From contig CADBQJ010000146.1 in assembly GCA_902796785.1 (NCBI GenBank), positions 1 through 7,414 of the forward strand: a DNA stretch of 7,414 bases, given 5' to 3'. The stretch comes from Fibrobacter succinogenes. GTDB taxonomy: Bacteria > Fibrobacterota > Fibrobacteria > Fibrobacterales > CADBQJ01. Of this stretch, positions 1 through 6,835 are shown in pieces (position 1 is the first letter of the stretch; each line of letters starts with the position of its first letter). The position numbers and the translations under genes were made by a program. The notes beneath the pieces are model-generated. The model ran no database searches, was not told the DNA's origin, and worked only from the letters and a program-made list of their open reading frames with translations.

Positions 1-1010
1 ACTCCGCCGCCACGACGGTCGACGCCCTCGCGGCGGCCGACTCCGCCTCGTCTGCGGGAGCCGACTCCGCGGCGCTCAAGGCCGAAGCGGCCATCGCCGC
101 GGCCGCTGCCGACACCGCCGCCGCCGCGGAACGCGACAGCGCCGCGGCCCGCCGCAAGGACCTGCTGGGCACGGTGAAGGTCTCGCAGGTGGGCGGCGTC
201 TCGCAGCTGGAGAACTACCGCTCGCCCCGCCGCGCCCTCTTCATGTCGCTCCTGCTCCCCGGCCTCGGGCAGTTCTACGCCGGCGGCTCGCCGGCCACCT
301 ACGTCCGCGGCGGCGTCTACCTGGCGCTCGAGGCCACGCTGATCGCCTGCTGGTGGACGATGGGGGTGCAGGCCTACGACGACAACGTCGGCAAGGCGCG
401 CTCGTGGCGCAAGAAGCACTTCAGCGACTCCCTCTACGAAACGCGCATGCAGTCGCTCTACCGCCAGGCCGACGAGGAGCACCGCGAGGCCTTCCGCGAG
501 AAGAACCTCCTCAAGCGCGCCAGCTGGTGCGACGCCCTCTACTCCGAGTCGCAGGAGGCCGAGCGCAAGGTCTGCGCCGACAAGATGCTGACCGACGACT
601 TCGACAACCACGTCGCCCGCCTGGCGGGCGAGGGTTTCCGGCCCTACGACCGCGACGCCTACGAACTGCTGCTGGAATCGGGCGACTTCGTCCTGGGCTG
701 GGACGACACGCGGAAGCTGGACGCCGACTTCAACACCGTCGTCTCCACGCTCCGCTCGGCGCAGGCGGACCGCTACGTCTCGCTGCGCGACAAGGCGAGC
801 CGCGCCGCCGACCTGCAGATGGTCTTCATCGGCGGGGTGCTGCTCAACCACATCGTCTCCGCGGTCGACGCCGCGCTCACGGCCCACTTCCACAACCAGA
901 AGCTCTACGAGCGCGAGGCGGGAATCGCCTCCAGGATCTCCGTCGCGAGCGGCGGCGGATTCGGCGCCGGGGGCTGGGAAAACCGCGTGGTCGCCACGCT
1001 CTCCTTCTGA
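1..1010 (+). CDS. DUF5683-like membrane protein with Ala-rich N-terminal region, 5' truncated
   Basis: The gene starts before the window: the frame read from base 3 is open to the TGA at 1008-1010. A GTG at 174 could start a 278-residue protein, but nothing well spaced looks like a ribosome site (AAGGA at 156-160 is 13 nt away) and the codons before it look coding, so I treat it as internal. Counting from that GTG: residues 18-40 carry the hallmark SPRRALFMSLLLPGLGQFYA, followed by a hydrophobic segment at about 44-63. Then comes a long charged, aromatic-rich middle (65-200) with two cysteines (C119, C134), and a second hydrophobic block at about 213-236 with LLNHIVSAVDAAL. The tail ends in a beta-like RVVATLSF. 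The LPGxGQxYxG motif resembles DUF5683 and related small membrane domains of unknown function. I see no catalytic motif. The protein is probably envelope-associated with two or more membrane segments. It is the first visible gene of the cluster and resembles the next gene. Confidence 0.75.
   Translation, partial: SAATTVDALAAADSASSAGADSAALKAEAAIAAAAADTAAAAERDSAAARRKDLLGTVKVSQVGGVSQLENYRSPRRALFMSLLLPGLGQFYAGGSPATYVRGGVYLALEATLIACWWTMGVQAYDDNVGKARSWRKKHFSDSLYETRMQSLYRQADEEHREAFREKNLLKRASWCDALYSESQEAERKVCADKMLTDDFDNHVARLAGEGFRPYDRDAYELLLESGDFVLGWDDTRKLDADFNTVVSTLRSAQADRYVSLRDKASRAADLQMVFIGGVLLNHIVSAVDAALTAHFHNQKLYEREAGIASRISVASGGGFGAGGWENRVVATLSF
36..155 (+). repeat. degenerate octapeptide (24-nt) coding repeat, Ala-rich
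   Basis: Read in the frame of the surrounding gene, bases 36-155 divide into five eight-residue units: ADSASSAG, ADSAALKA, EAAIAAAA, ADTAAAAE and RDSAAARR. Four of the five carry x-Asp-Ser/Thr-Ala at the same place, with the Asp codons at 39, 63, 111 and 135 (spacings 24, 48 and 24 bases). The third unit lacks the Asp. The segment is probably helical or a low-complexity spacer in front of the membrane domain. It may continue upstream of the window. Periodicity is seen directly; the structure is inferred. Confidence 0.5.
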
Positions 1011-1018
1011 GAGACGCG

Positions 1019-1777
1019 ATGAGAGCCCTTCCGACCCTCCTGCTTCCGGCGCTGCTCCTCGCGGCGCCGCTCCGCGCGCAGGGTCCGGTCCTCTCCCCCG
1101 GCCCGGCGTCCGGGGGCCCCGCCGCCACGGTGACCGTGGTGACCGCGGGCGAGCCGCGCGGGGAGCGTCCGCTGGCCGCGCCGGTCGCCCTTTCGGCGCT
1201 GCTGCCCGGCTCCGGGGAGCGCTACCTGGGCTCGAACGCCCGCGCGCGCGGATTCCTCGCCGCGGAGGCGGTCCTCTGGGCCTCGCTCTGGTGGAGCGCG
1301 AACAGCCGCGACCGCGCCCTCTCCACCGCCCACGCCTACGCCGTGCGCCACGCCGGCGCCTCCCCCTCCGCCAAGGGGAAGGTCAAGCTGCTCGAGGCGA
1401 TGGCCGACTACCGCAGCCGGAGCGGGGTCGCCTCGCTCTCCTCCTCGCCCGAGTTCAACGACGACTACGACCAGGACCGGATCCGCGCGGGCGAGTCCCC
1501 CGAGGAGGCCTGGCCCGCCGACGACGCCCACTCCTGGGACTGGGGCTCCTCCGAATCGGAGGAGAACGACGCGCACTGGCGCCACTACAAGCGGCTGATG
1601 GGCGACTACCGCGCGAACCGCATCGCCTTCCAGGCCATCGTCGGCGCGCTGGTCCTCAACCGCCTGCTGAGCGTGGTCGACGTGCTGCAGCTGCGGCGCG
1701 CCGGCGCGGGCGGCCCGAGCGCCGCCATCGTCCCCTCCGGCGCCGGAACCGGCGCGGACCTGATCGTCGACTTCTAG
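1019..1777 (+). CDS. Signal-peptide-bearing DUF5683-like protein, paralogue of the preceding gene
   Basis: 252 residues, beginning at the ATG 8 bp after the previous stop; GAGAG at 1009-1013, overlapping that stop codon, is a plausible ribosome site. Residues 1-20 form a signal peptide (MRALPTLLLPALLLAAPLRA, then QG), suggesting export. Residues 57-71 (ALSALLPGSGERYLG) match the LPGLGQFYAG motif of the upstream protein. The following hydrophobic stretch, RGFLAAEAVLWASLWW (77-92), matches its first membrane segment, and IVGALVLNRLLSVVDVL (207-223) matches its LLNHIVSAVDAAL. The middle (140-195) is acidic and Trp/Tyr-rich with WDWGSSESEEN. The tail ends in LIVDF. The two genes therefore look like an ancient tandem duplication with a much diverged centre. 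No enzyme motif is visible, and the function is unknown. A role as an exported inner- or outer-envelope component is inferred from the signal peptide and hydrophobic segments only. Confidence 0.8.
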   Translation: MRALPTLLLPALLLAAPLRAQGPVLSPGPASGGPAATVTVVTAGEPRGERPLAAPVALSALLPGSGERYLGSNARARGFLAAEAVLWASLWWSANSRDRALSTAHAYAVRHAGASPSAKGKVKLLEAMADYRSRSGVASLSSSPEFNDDYDQDRIRAGESPEEAWPADDAHSWDWGSSESEENDAHWRHYKRLMGDYRANRIAFQAIVGALVLNRLLSVVDVLQLRRAGAGGPSAAIVPSGAGTGADLIVDF

Positions 1778-1784
1778 AGGCGCC

Positions 1785-3482
1785 ATGAAGGAGTTCCGCC
1801 AGAAGATCAAGCGCATCGCCGGCAAGAGCTACGGCTGCTACCGCGACCTGCGCGGCGGCTTCCGCGTCGGGAAGACCCGGTTCGACCTCTACCACGTCCA
1901 GCCCGACCCCACCGCGCCCCCCTCGCAGGTCGAGATCTCGATCCCCTTCTCCGAATCCGGGCTCCCGCTCGACCTCGTCCGCGACGACCTGGACCGGCTG
2001 GCCCTGTGCGACTTCGTCCACCGGCGCGTCTTCCCCGTGGTCTGCGAGCAGTCGCGGCAGGCGGGCCCGGCGCGCACGGGCGGCTCGATCGGCATGGCGC
2101 GCCCCTCGCAGGAGATCCTCGCGCGCACCGCCGTCCAGGTCAGGGGCGAAACGCTGCGGATCCGGCTCTCCGTCGCGCTTCCGGCCGACCAGCGCTTCGT
2201 GGCGGGGGAAGCGGCCGAGGACCTGCTCCTGCGGCGCCTTCCCGAGGCGGCCACCGTGGCCGCGTGGTGGGACGACGGCGACCGCGAGCGGTTCGAGCTC
2301 CACCGGAAGACGCTGCGGCGGGCCCGCGCGCTCCGCGAACGGCTGAAGGAACGCGGGCTGGTCGCCTTCGTGGCCGACGGCTCGCTGCTCCCCCGGAAGT
2401 CGGGCGACTCCGACGAGCCCGCCGGGGACGGGATCCCCTTCGAATCCCCGGAGGCCTGGCGCGTGGCGCTGGAGGCCGAGGGCGAGGAGGTGGTCGGCAT
2501 GGGCGTGCCCGCGGGGATCTCGCTGATCGTCGGCGGCGCCTTCCACGGCAAGTCGACGCTGCTCCACGCGCTGGAGCGCGGCGTCTACGACCACGTCCCC
2601 GGCGACGGGCGCGAAGGCGTGGTGACCCTTCCCGACGCGCGGAAGATCCGCTGCGAGGAGGGGCGCTGGATCTCGGACCTCGACCTCTCGCTCTTCGCGC
2701 ACGACCTTCCCGGCGGCGCCGACGCCCGGCGCTTCTCCACGGCCTCCGCCTCCGGAGCCGTCTCGCAGGCGGCCGCGGTCGTCGAGGCGCTGGAGACCGG
2801 ATGCTCGACGCTCCTGGTCGACGAGGACGCCAGCGCCGTCAACTTCCTCTTCCGCGACGAGCGGATGCGCGCGCTGGTCGACGTCTCCGAGGAGTCGATC
2901 GTCCCGCTGGTCGACCGCGCGGCGGAACTGCGCCGGCGCGGCGTCTCCCTGGTGATGGTCGCCGGGGCGGGCGGAGACATGCTCGACCTGGCCGACCGCG
3001 TGCTCGCGATGCGCGGCTGGCGGCCCTTCGACGCGACCGCCGAGGCGCGCGCGGCCTGCGAAAAGTTCCCCTCGCGCCGCAAGGACCCGCCGCCGCCCGG
3101 CGACGCCCCGCGCCGCCGCGCGCCCGCGCTGCGGGAATGGCGCGAACGGAACCTCCGCGCGAAGGCCGGAACCGTCCACGCCCGGGCCGCGAGCGCCGCG
3201 CTGGTGCGCCTGGGCTCCTTCGAGCTCGACCTCGGGGCGCTCGACCAGGTCGTCGACCGCCACCAGGCGCAGGCGATCGGCGCGGCGATCCTCTGGCTGT
3301 CGGAACAGCCCTCGCCGCCCGAAGACCTTCCCGCGGCGCTGGCGCTCGTCGAACGGCGACTGGCCGAGGCGGGCCTGGACGGCCTGACCGACCGCGCCGC
3401 GGGCGAACTGGCCGCCTTCCGCCGGGAAGAGCTGGCCTGCGCGCTCTGCCGCCTGCGCGGCCTGTCGACGGGAGAGGCCTGA
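1785..3482 (+). CDS. PF09818/COG3044-type ABC-class ATPase
   Basis: 565 residues, starting at an ATG 7 bp after the previous stop, with GAGG at 1777-1780 as ribosome site. The N-terminal part (about 1-235) has family-typical segments: GKSYGCYRDLRGGF (13-26), then the DPTAPPSQVEISIP stretch (41-54). The ATPase core has Walker A GGAFHGKST (250-258, K256), then HVPGDGRE (270-277) and the conserved FSTASASGAVSQAA (317-330), which sits where an ABC signature would be. Walker B is STLLVDEDASAVNFL (341-355, D346/E347), followed by the switch-like region VMVAGAGGDMLDLADRV (390-406). The C-terminal third (430-565) is Arg-rich then helical. There is no transmembrane segment or transporter partner, so it is a soluble ATPase rather than an importer or exporter. 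From what I recall, a trypanosome member of this family (MRB1590) is an RNA-editing factor that binds RNA; bacterial members have no settled role. It overlaps polA by one base, suggesting coupled expression. Confidence 0.93.
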   Translation: MKEFRQKIKRIAGKSYGCYRDLRGGFRVGKTRFDLYHVQPDPTAPPSQVEISIPFSESGLPLDLVRDDLDRLALCDFVHRRVFPVVCEQSRQAGPARTGGSIGMARPSQEILARTAVQVRGETLRIRLSVALPADQRFVAGEAAEDLLLRRLPEAATVAAWWDDGDRERFELHRKTLRRARALRERLKERGLVAFVADGSLLPRKSGDSDEPAGDGIPFESPEAWRVALEAEGEEVVGMGVPAGISLIVGGAFHGKSTLLHALERGVYDHVPGDGREGVVTLPDARKIRCEEGRWISDLDLSLFAHDLPGGADARRFSTASASGAVSQAAAVVEALETGCSTLLVDEDASAVNFLFRDERMRALVDVSEESIVPLVDRAAELRRRGVSLVMVAGAGGDMLDLADRVLAMRGWRPFDATAEARAACEKFPSRRKDPPPPGDAPRRRAPALREWRERNLRAKAGTVHARAASAALVRLGSFELDLGALDQVVDRHQAQAIGAAILWLSEQPSPPEDLPAALALVERRLAEAGLDGLTDRAAGELAAFRREELACALCRLRGLSTGEA

Positions 3483-3484
3483 TG
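3470..3484 (+). promoter_or_regulatory. polA ribosome site and TGATG coupling junction
   Basis: The end of the ATPase gene contains a GGGAGAGG stretch (3470-3477), four bases before TGATG. In TGATG the ATPase stop TGA (3480-3482) shares its A with the polA ATG (3482-3484). This fixes the polA start and points to translational coupling. Confidence 0.75.
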
Positions 3485-6136
3485 GAAGAAAGGCGCCTCC
3501 ACGTCGTCGACTCCTACGCGCTGGCGTTCCGCTCCTTCTACGCCTTCGCCCGGAACCCGCTGGTCAACTCGAAGGGCGAGTCGACCGGCCTGGTCTTCGG
3601 CTACCTCAACGCGCTCCTGCGCCTGGTCCTGGAGCAGAAGGCGACCCACGTCGCCATCGCGACCGACCTTCCCGGCCCCACCTTCCGCACGGAGCTCTAC
3701 CCGCTCTACAAGGCCAACCGCGGCGAGATGCCCGAGGAGATGCGGGTGCAGATGCCGATGTTCGAGGAGCTCCAGTCGATCTGCGGCCTGCCGGTCCTCT
3801 CGCGCGAGGGGATGGAGGCCGACGACGTGATCGCCGCGCTGGCCCGCGAGGCGCGCGAGGCGGGCTGGAAGTGCAGCGTCCTCAGCAAGGACAAGGACCT
3901 GATGCAGCTGGTGGACGAGAACGTGGTCCTGATGCAGCTGGAACGGGCCGGCGCTCCGCCCTCGATCTGCGGGCCGGAGGAGGTGCGCGCCAAGTGGGGC
4001 GTGGGCCCCGAGCTGATGCGCGACCTGCAGGCGCTGGTGGGCGACGCGATCGACAACGTGCCCGGCGTGCCCGGCGTGGGGCCGAAGACCGCCGCCGCGC
4101 TGCTGCTGAAGTGGGGCTCGCTCGACGCGCTGCTGGAGCACCTGGACGAGGCGGGGACGCCGAAGGTGCGCCAGAACCTGATCGCCTCCCGCGAGAACAT
4201 CGCGATCGCGCGCGAGCTGGTCTCGCTGCGCTCCGACTTCTCCGTCGGGTTCCTCCCCGAGCGGTTCGACGTGCGCGCCCATCTGAAGACCGACGCGCTC
4301 CTGGACTTCTGCGACCGCCACGAGCTCCATTCGGCCGCCCGCGGCCTGAAGAAGCTCGCGGCCGAATGGAAGGCCGCGCGCGACACGGTGACGGTCCCCG
4401 AAGGCGAACCCGCCGCGGTCCGGGAGGCGCCGGCCGTCGCCGCGCTGTCCGCGCGCGAAGGCGGGGAGCGGAAGCTCTTCGCCGAGGCCTTCGCGAAGGC
4501 GACGGGAGTCGCCGCCGTCCTCCGCGCGGAGGATCCCGCGGCGCGGACCGCCGTCCCCGACGCGCTCCTCCTCTCGGACGGCGAACGGGTCTGGGAGATC
4601 CCCGCGCCCGAGGCGCCCGGACTGCTGGAGGAGTGCGGGGACGTCCTCTTCCGCGACGGCCTGCCCTGGATCTTCCACGACGCCAAGGCGGCCCTGCGCC
4701 TGATGGAGAACGCCTCGCTCCCCCGCCCGCGCCTCTTCGAGGACACCATGCTCGCGTCGTGGTGCCTCGACGCCGGCGAACGGGTCCACTCGCTCGAGGA
4801 GCAGGCCGCGCGCCGCCTGTCGCTCGACCTCGACCCCGCCGACTTCCCCGCCCGCGCCCTCGCGACGGCGGCGCTCTGGCCCGCGCTGCGCGGGGAGCTG
4901 GAGCGCGAGGGGCTGCTGGAGAACTACCGCTCCGTGGAGCTTCCGACGGTCGAGGTGCTCCGGAAGATGGAATCGCGCGGCATCCGGGTCGACGTCGGCG
5001 CGCTCGGCGCCCTCTCGGACGAGATGGCCGCCCGGATCGACGAGACCCGCGCGCGGATCTGGAACCTGGCCGGCGTCGAGTTCAACGTCGCCTCGCCCAA
5101 GCAGCTGGGCGAGGTGCTCTTCGGGACCCTCGGGCTCCCCCACGGCAAGAAGACGCGCACCGGCGAATACAGCACCGGCGCCGCCGTGCTCGAGGAGCTG
5201 CGCTGGGACTGGCCGATCGTCGAGGAGGTCCTGCGCTACCGCGAGCTGACGAAGCTCAAGGGGACCTACGTGGACGTGCTGCCGACCCTGCTCGACTCCG
5301 AGGGGCGCGTGCACACCACCTTCAACCAGACCGTCGCCGCCACCGGCCGCCTGAGCTCGACCGACCCGAACCTCCAGAACATCCCCGTGCGGAGCGAGCT
5401 GGGGGCGCGCATCCGCGCCGCCTTCGTCGCCCGCGACGACCGCCACGTCCTGGTCTGCGCCGACTGGTCGCAGATCGAGCTGCGCGTGCTGGCCCACCTC
5501 AGCGGCGACCCCGAGCTGCGGGCCGCCTACCGCGAGGGGGCCGACATCCACCGGCGCACGGCCGCCATCCTCCAGGGGATGCCCGAAGGGCTGGTCTCCG
5601 ACGCGGACCGCCGCCGCGCCAAGGCGATCAACTTCGGCGTGATCTACGGCATGAGCGCCTTCCGCCTGGCCAAGGAGCAGAAGATCCCGCTCTCGGCCGC
5701 GAAGGAGTTCGTCGACGGCTACTTCGAGAACTTCTCCCGCGTGCGCGCCTTCTCCGAGGAGATCGTCCGCGCCGCCCGCCGCGACGGCTACGTGACCACC
5801 CTCTTCGGCCACCGGCGCGCCATCCCCGAGCTGAACGCCGAAAACCGCAACCTGCAGGCGCAGGGCGAGCGGATGGCGGTCAATTCCGTCATCCAGGGGA
5901 CCGCCGCCGACCTGATGAAGCTCGCGATGGTCCGCGTCGACCGCGCGATCGCGGAAAGCGGAATCGACGCGAAGATGCTGCTGCAGGTGCACGACGAGCT
6001 CGTGCTGGAGACGCCGAGGGAGAGCGCCGGCGAGCTGTCGGCCCTGCTGAAGCGCGAAATGGAAAACGTCGCGGAGCTCTCCGTGCCGCTGGTGGCGGAC
6101 GTCGGCGTCGGCGACAACTGGAAGGAGGCGCACTGA
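3482..6136 (+). CDS. polA: DNA polymerase I, 5' nuclease intact, proofreading residues missing
   Basis: 884 residues (E. coli 928). Acts in Okazaki-fragment maturation and excision repair. 5'-3' nuclease domain about 3-295: metal-binding acids D10, D62, E112/D114/D115 (GMEADDVI), D137/D139 (SKDKDLMQLV), D188/D191 (VGDAIDNVPGVPGVGPKTA, a helix-hairpin-helix). A Pro/Ala-rich linker follows (about 300-328). The 3'-5' exonuclease-like domain (about 330-485) lacks the catalytic acids: where DxE is expected there is VAAVLRAEDP, the second site reads IFHDAKAAL, and the third YxxxD region reads ALATAALWPAL. This resembles proofreading-deficient PolA enzymes such as Bacillus stearothermophilus. Polymerase domain: TGRLSSTDPNLQNIP (621-635), motif A DWSQIELR (661-668, D661), motif B RRRAKAINFGVIYG (710-723; R710, K714, F718, Y722), motif C QVHDELVLE (835-843, H837/D838/E839). 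All key polymerase residues are present. It ends WKEAH, close to the E. coli terminus. It is coupled to the ATPase upstream and coaE downstream. Confidence 0.98.
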   Translation: MEERRLHVVDSYALAFRSFYAFARNPLVNSKGESTGLVFGYLNALLRLVLEQKATHVAIATDLPGPTFRTELYPLYKANRGEMPEEMRVQMPMFEELQSICGLPVLSREGMEADDVIAALAREAREAGWKCSVLSKDKDLMQLVDENVVLMQLERAGAPPSICGPEEVRAKWGVGPELMRDLQALVGDAIDNVPGVPGVGPKTAAALLLKWGSLDALLEHLDEAGTPKVRQNLIASRENIAIARELVSLRSDFSVGFLPERFDVRAHLKTDALLDFCDRHELHSAARGLKKLAAEWKAARDTVTVPEGEPAAVREAPAVAALSAREGGERKLFAEAFAKATGVAAVLRAEDPAARTAVPDALLLSDGERVWEIPAPEAPGLLEECGDVLFRDGLPWIFHDAKAALRLMENASLPRPRLFEDTMLASWCLDAGERVHSLEEQAARRLSLDLDPADFPARALATAALWPALRGELEREGLLENYRSVELPTVEVLRKMESRGIRVDVGALGALSDEMAARIDETRARIWNLAGVEFNVASPKQLGEVLFGTLGLPHGKKTRTGEYSTGAAVLEELRWDWPIVEEVLRYRELTKLKGTYVDVLPTLLDSEGRVHTTFNQTVAATGRLSSTDPNLQNIPVRSELGARIRAAFVARDDRHVLVCADWSQIELRVLAHLSGDPELRAAYREGADIHRRTAAILQGMPEGLVSDADRRRAKAINFGVIYGMSAFRLAKEQKIPLSAAKEFVDGYFENFSRVRAFSEEIVRAARRDGYVTTLFGHRRAIPELNAENRNLQAQGERMAVNSVIQGTAADLMKLAMVRVDRAIAESGIDAKMLLQVHDELVLETPRESAGELSALLKREMENVAELSVPLVADVGVGDNWKEAH

Positions 6137-6138
6137 TG
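6122..6138 (+). promoter_or_regulatory. coaE Shine-Dalgarno inside the polA C-terminus, with TGATG overlap
   Basis: AAGGAGG (6122-6128) is the strongest Shine-Dalgarno match in the window and lies inside the last polA codons (Lys-Glu of WKEAH), seven bases before the ATG. The polA stop TGA (6134-6136) shares its A with the coaE ATG (6136-6138). It decides the coaE start and suggests that coaE is translated both by reinitiation and independently. Confidence 0.8.
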
Positions 6139-6759
6139 GAAGGACTTCCGACGATCTGGGCGGTGACCGGGAACATCGGCGCGGGCAAGTCGACCGTGGC
6201 CAGGATGCTCGCCGAGCTCCGCCACGCCCGCATGATCGACGCCGACGTGGAGGCGCACCAGCTCTACGCGCAGGACGCCGGGCTCCGGCGCGAGCTCGCC
6301 CGCGCCTTCGGGCCGCTCGTGCTGGTCGGCGCGACCGAGGAGAACGACTGCGGCGTCGACGTCGACCGCGAGGTGCTGGGGAAGATCGTCTTCGGCAACC
6401 CCGCCGACCTGGCCCGGCTCAACGCCATCGTCCGCCCGAAGCTCATCGGCCACTTCATGGAGAAACTGCAGGACCTCGAGGGCGAGGTGGTCTTCGAGGG
6501 GGCCCTGATCCTGGAATGGGGGGTGGAGTCGTGGTTCGGCCGCATCCTCCTGGTGACCGCCGCCGAGGAGACCCGCGTCCGGCGCATCATGGCCCGGAGC
6601 GGCAACACCCTCTCCCGCGCCGAGGCGACCCGCCGGGTCAAGGCCCAGATGCCCCAGGAGGAGAAGGCGGCACGCCCGGGCGTCGTCGTCGTCGAAAACG
6701 ACGGCTCCCCCGCGGAATTGGCCGAAAAGGTGGAACGCCTGGCCGCCGAGCTCCGCTGA
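6136..6759 (+). CDS. coaE: Dephospho-CoA kinase
   Basis: 207 residues, normal length for the family. It phosphorylates the 3'-hydroxyl of dephospho-CoA with ATP, the last step of coenzyme A synthesis, in the cytoplasm. The P-loop is GNIGAGKST (12-20, K18), followed by MIDADVEAHQLY (33-44) with the catalytic-type Asp at D35, equivalent to the usual IDAD motif. The sequence continues with the standard order: DREVLGKIVFGNPADLARLN, then IVRPKL. The core strand normally read as PLLFE is here GALILEWGVESWF, a diverged version. The lid/adenine part RIMARSGNTLSRAEATRRV and AQMPQEEKAA is typical. The C-terminal VVVVENDGSPAEL matches the usual 'ADxVIxNxG' strand, though the leading Ala-Asp is replaced. 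There is a slightly long GATEENDCGVD loop before the helix. It follows polA, a common bacterial pairing. Last gene of the coupled run. Confidence 0.95.
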   Translation: MEGLPTIWAVTGNIGAGKSTVARMLAELRHARMIDADVEAHQLYAQDAGLRRELARAFGPLVLVGATEENDCGVDVDREVLGKIVFGNPADLARLNAIVRPKLIGHFMEKLQDLEGEVVFEGALILEWGVESWFGRILLVTAAEETRVRRIMARSGNTLSRAEATRRVKAQMPQEEKAARPGVVVVENDGSPAELAEKVERLAAELR

Positions 6760-6763
6760 AGTC

Positions 6764-6782
6764 CCGAAAATCCTATTTTTGG
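6764..6782 (+). other. AT-rich imperfect palindrome (8-bp arms, 3-nt loop)
   Basis: CCGAAAAT (6764-6771), loop CCT, ATTTTTGG (6775-6782). As RNA it would pair over eight positions including one G-U pair. As DNA it is a near-palindrome that could be an operator. No run of T follows on either strand, so it is not a standard intrinsic terminator. Confidence 0.45.
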
Positions 6783-6790
6783 CCCATCCC

Positions 6791-6803
6791 GCCGCTCCGC
6801 GGC
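6791..6803 (+). other. Small GC hairpin in the trpB2 leader
   Basis: GCCGC (6791-6795), loop TCC, GCGGC (6799-6803): a five-pair stem without a following T-tract. Short GC stems are frequent by chance at this base composition, so significance is low. Confidence 0.25.
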
Positions 6804-6820
6804 ACCCACAGCAAGGTCCC

Positions 6821-6835
6821 AAAGGAACCCCTATG
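6821..6835 (+). promoter_or_regulatory. Ribosome site and start of trpB2
   Basis: AAAGGAA (6821-6827), with AGGA at 6823-6826, lies six bases before the ATG at 6833. This supports that start over the internal Met at residue 7. Confidence 0.75.

Larger units (their letters stand above)
6760..6832 (+). promoter_or_regulatory. Intergenic leader of trpB2, candidate promoter/operator region
   Basis: This 73-bp gap is the only sizeable non-coding stretch. It contains an A/T-rich island (AAAATCCTATTTTT, 6767-6780) that stands out in about 70% GC DNA, which is typical of a promoter core or operator. TATTTT at 6774-6779 is a possible -10-like hexamer, but I find no clear -35 element. The rest is C-rich up to the ribosome site. 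It probably separates trpB2 transcription from the polA-coaE run, though readthrough is possible since no U-tract terminator is seen. Confidence 0.4.

Noticed and set aside
174..176. GTG as the true start of the first gene
   Set aside because: The frame is open with coding-like codons to the window edge, and no well-spaced ribosome site precedes it; an upstream start is more likely.
353..1018. In-frame upstream extension of the second gene
   Set aside because: This part overlaps the first gene and translates to Arg/Pro/Gly-rich sequence; the signal peptide begins exactly at the ATG at 1019.
1656..3263. Minus-strand open frame of about 535 codons opposite the ATPase gene
   Set aside because: Same antisense GC artefact; no recognisable domain and no ribosome site pattern.
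2006..3481. In-frame upstream extension of polA
   Set aside because: It is an Arg/Ala/Gly-rich off-frame reading of the ATPase gene; the polA family N-terminus begins at 3482.
2585..6133. Very long open frame on the minus strand opposite the ATPase and polA
   Set aside because: Translation is low-complexity, rich in His/Arg/Gly/Val without any family motif, and lies opposite well-recognised genes; such frames are expected in DNA this GC-rich.
6764..6803. Intrinsic terminator after coaE
   Set aside because: Two short stems exist but neither is followed by a T-tract, so a Rho-independent terminator is not supported.
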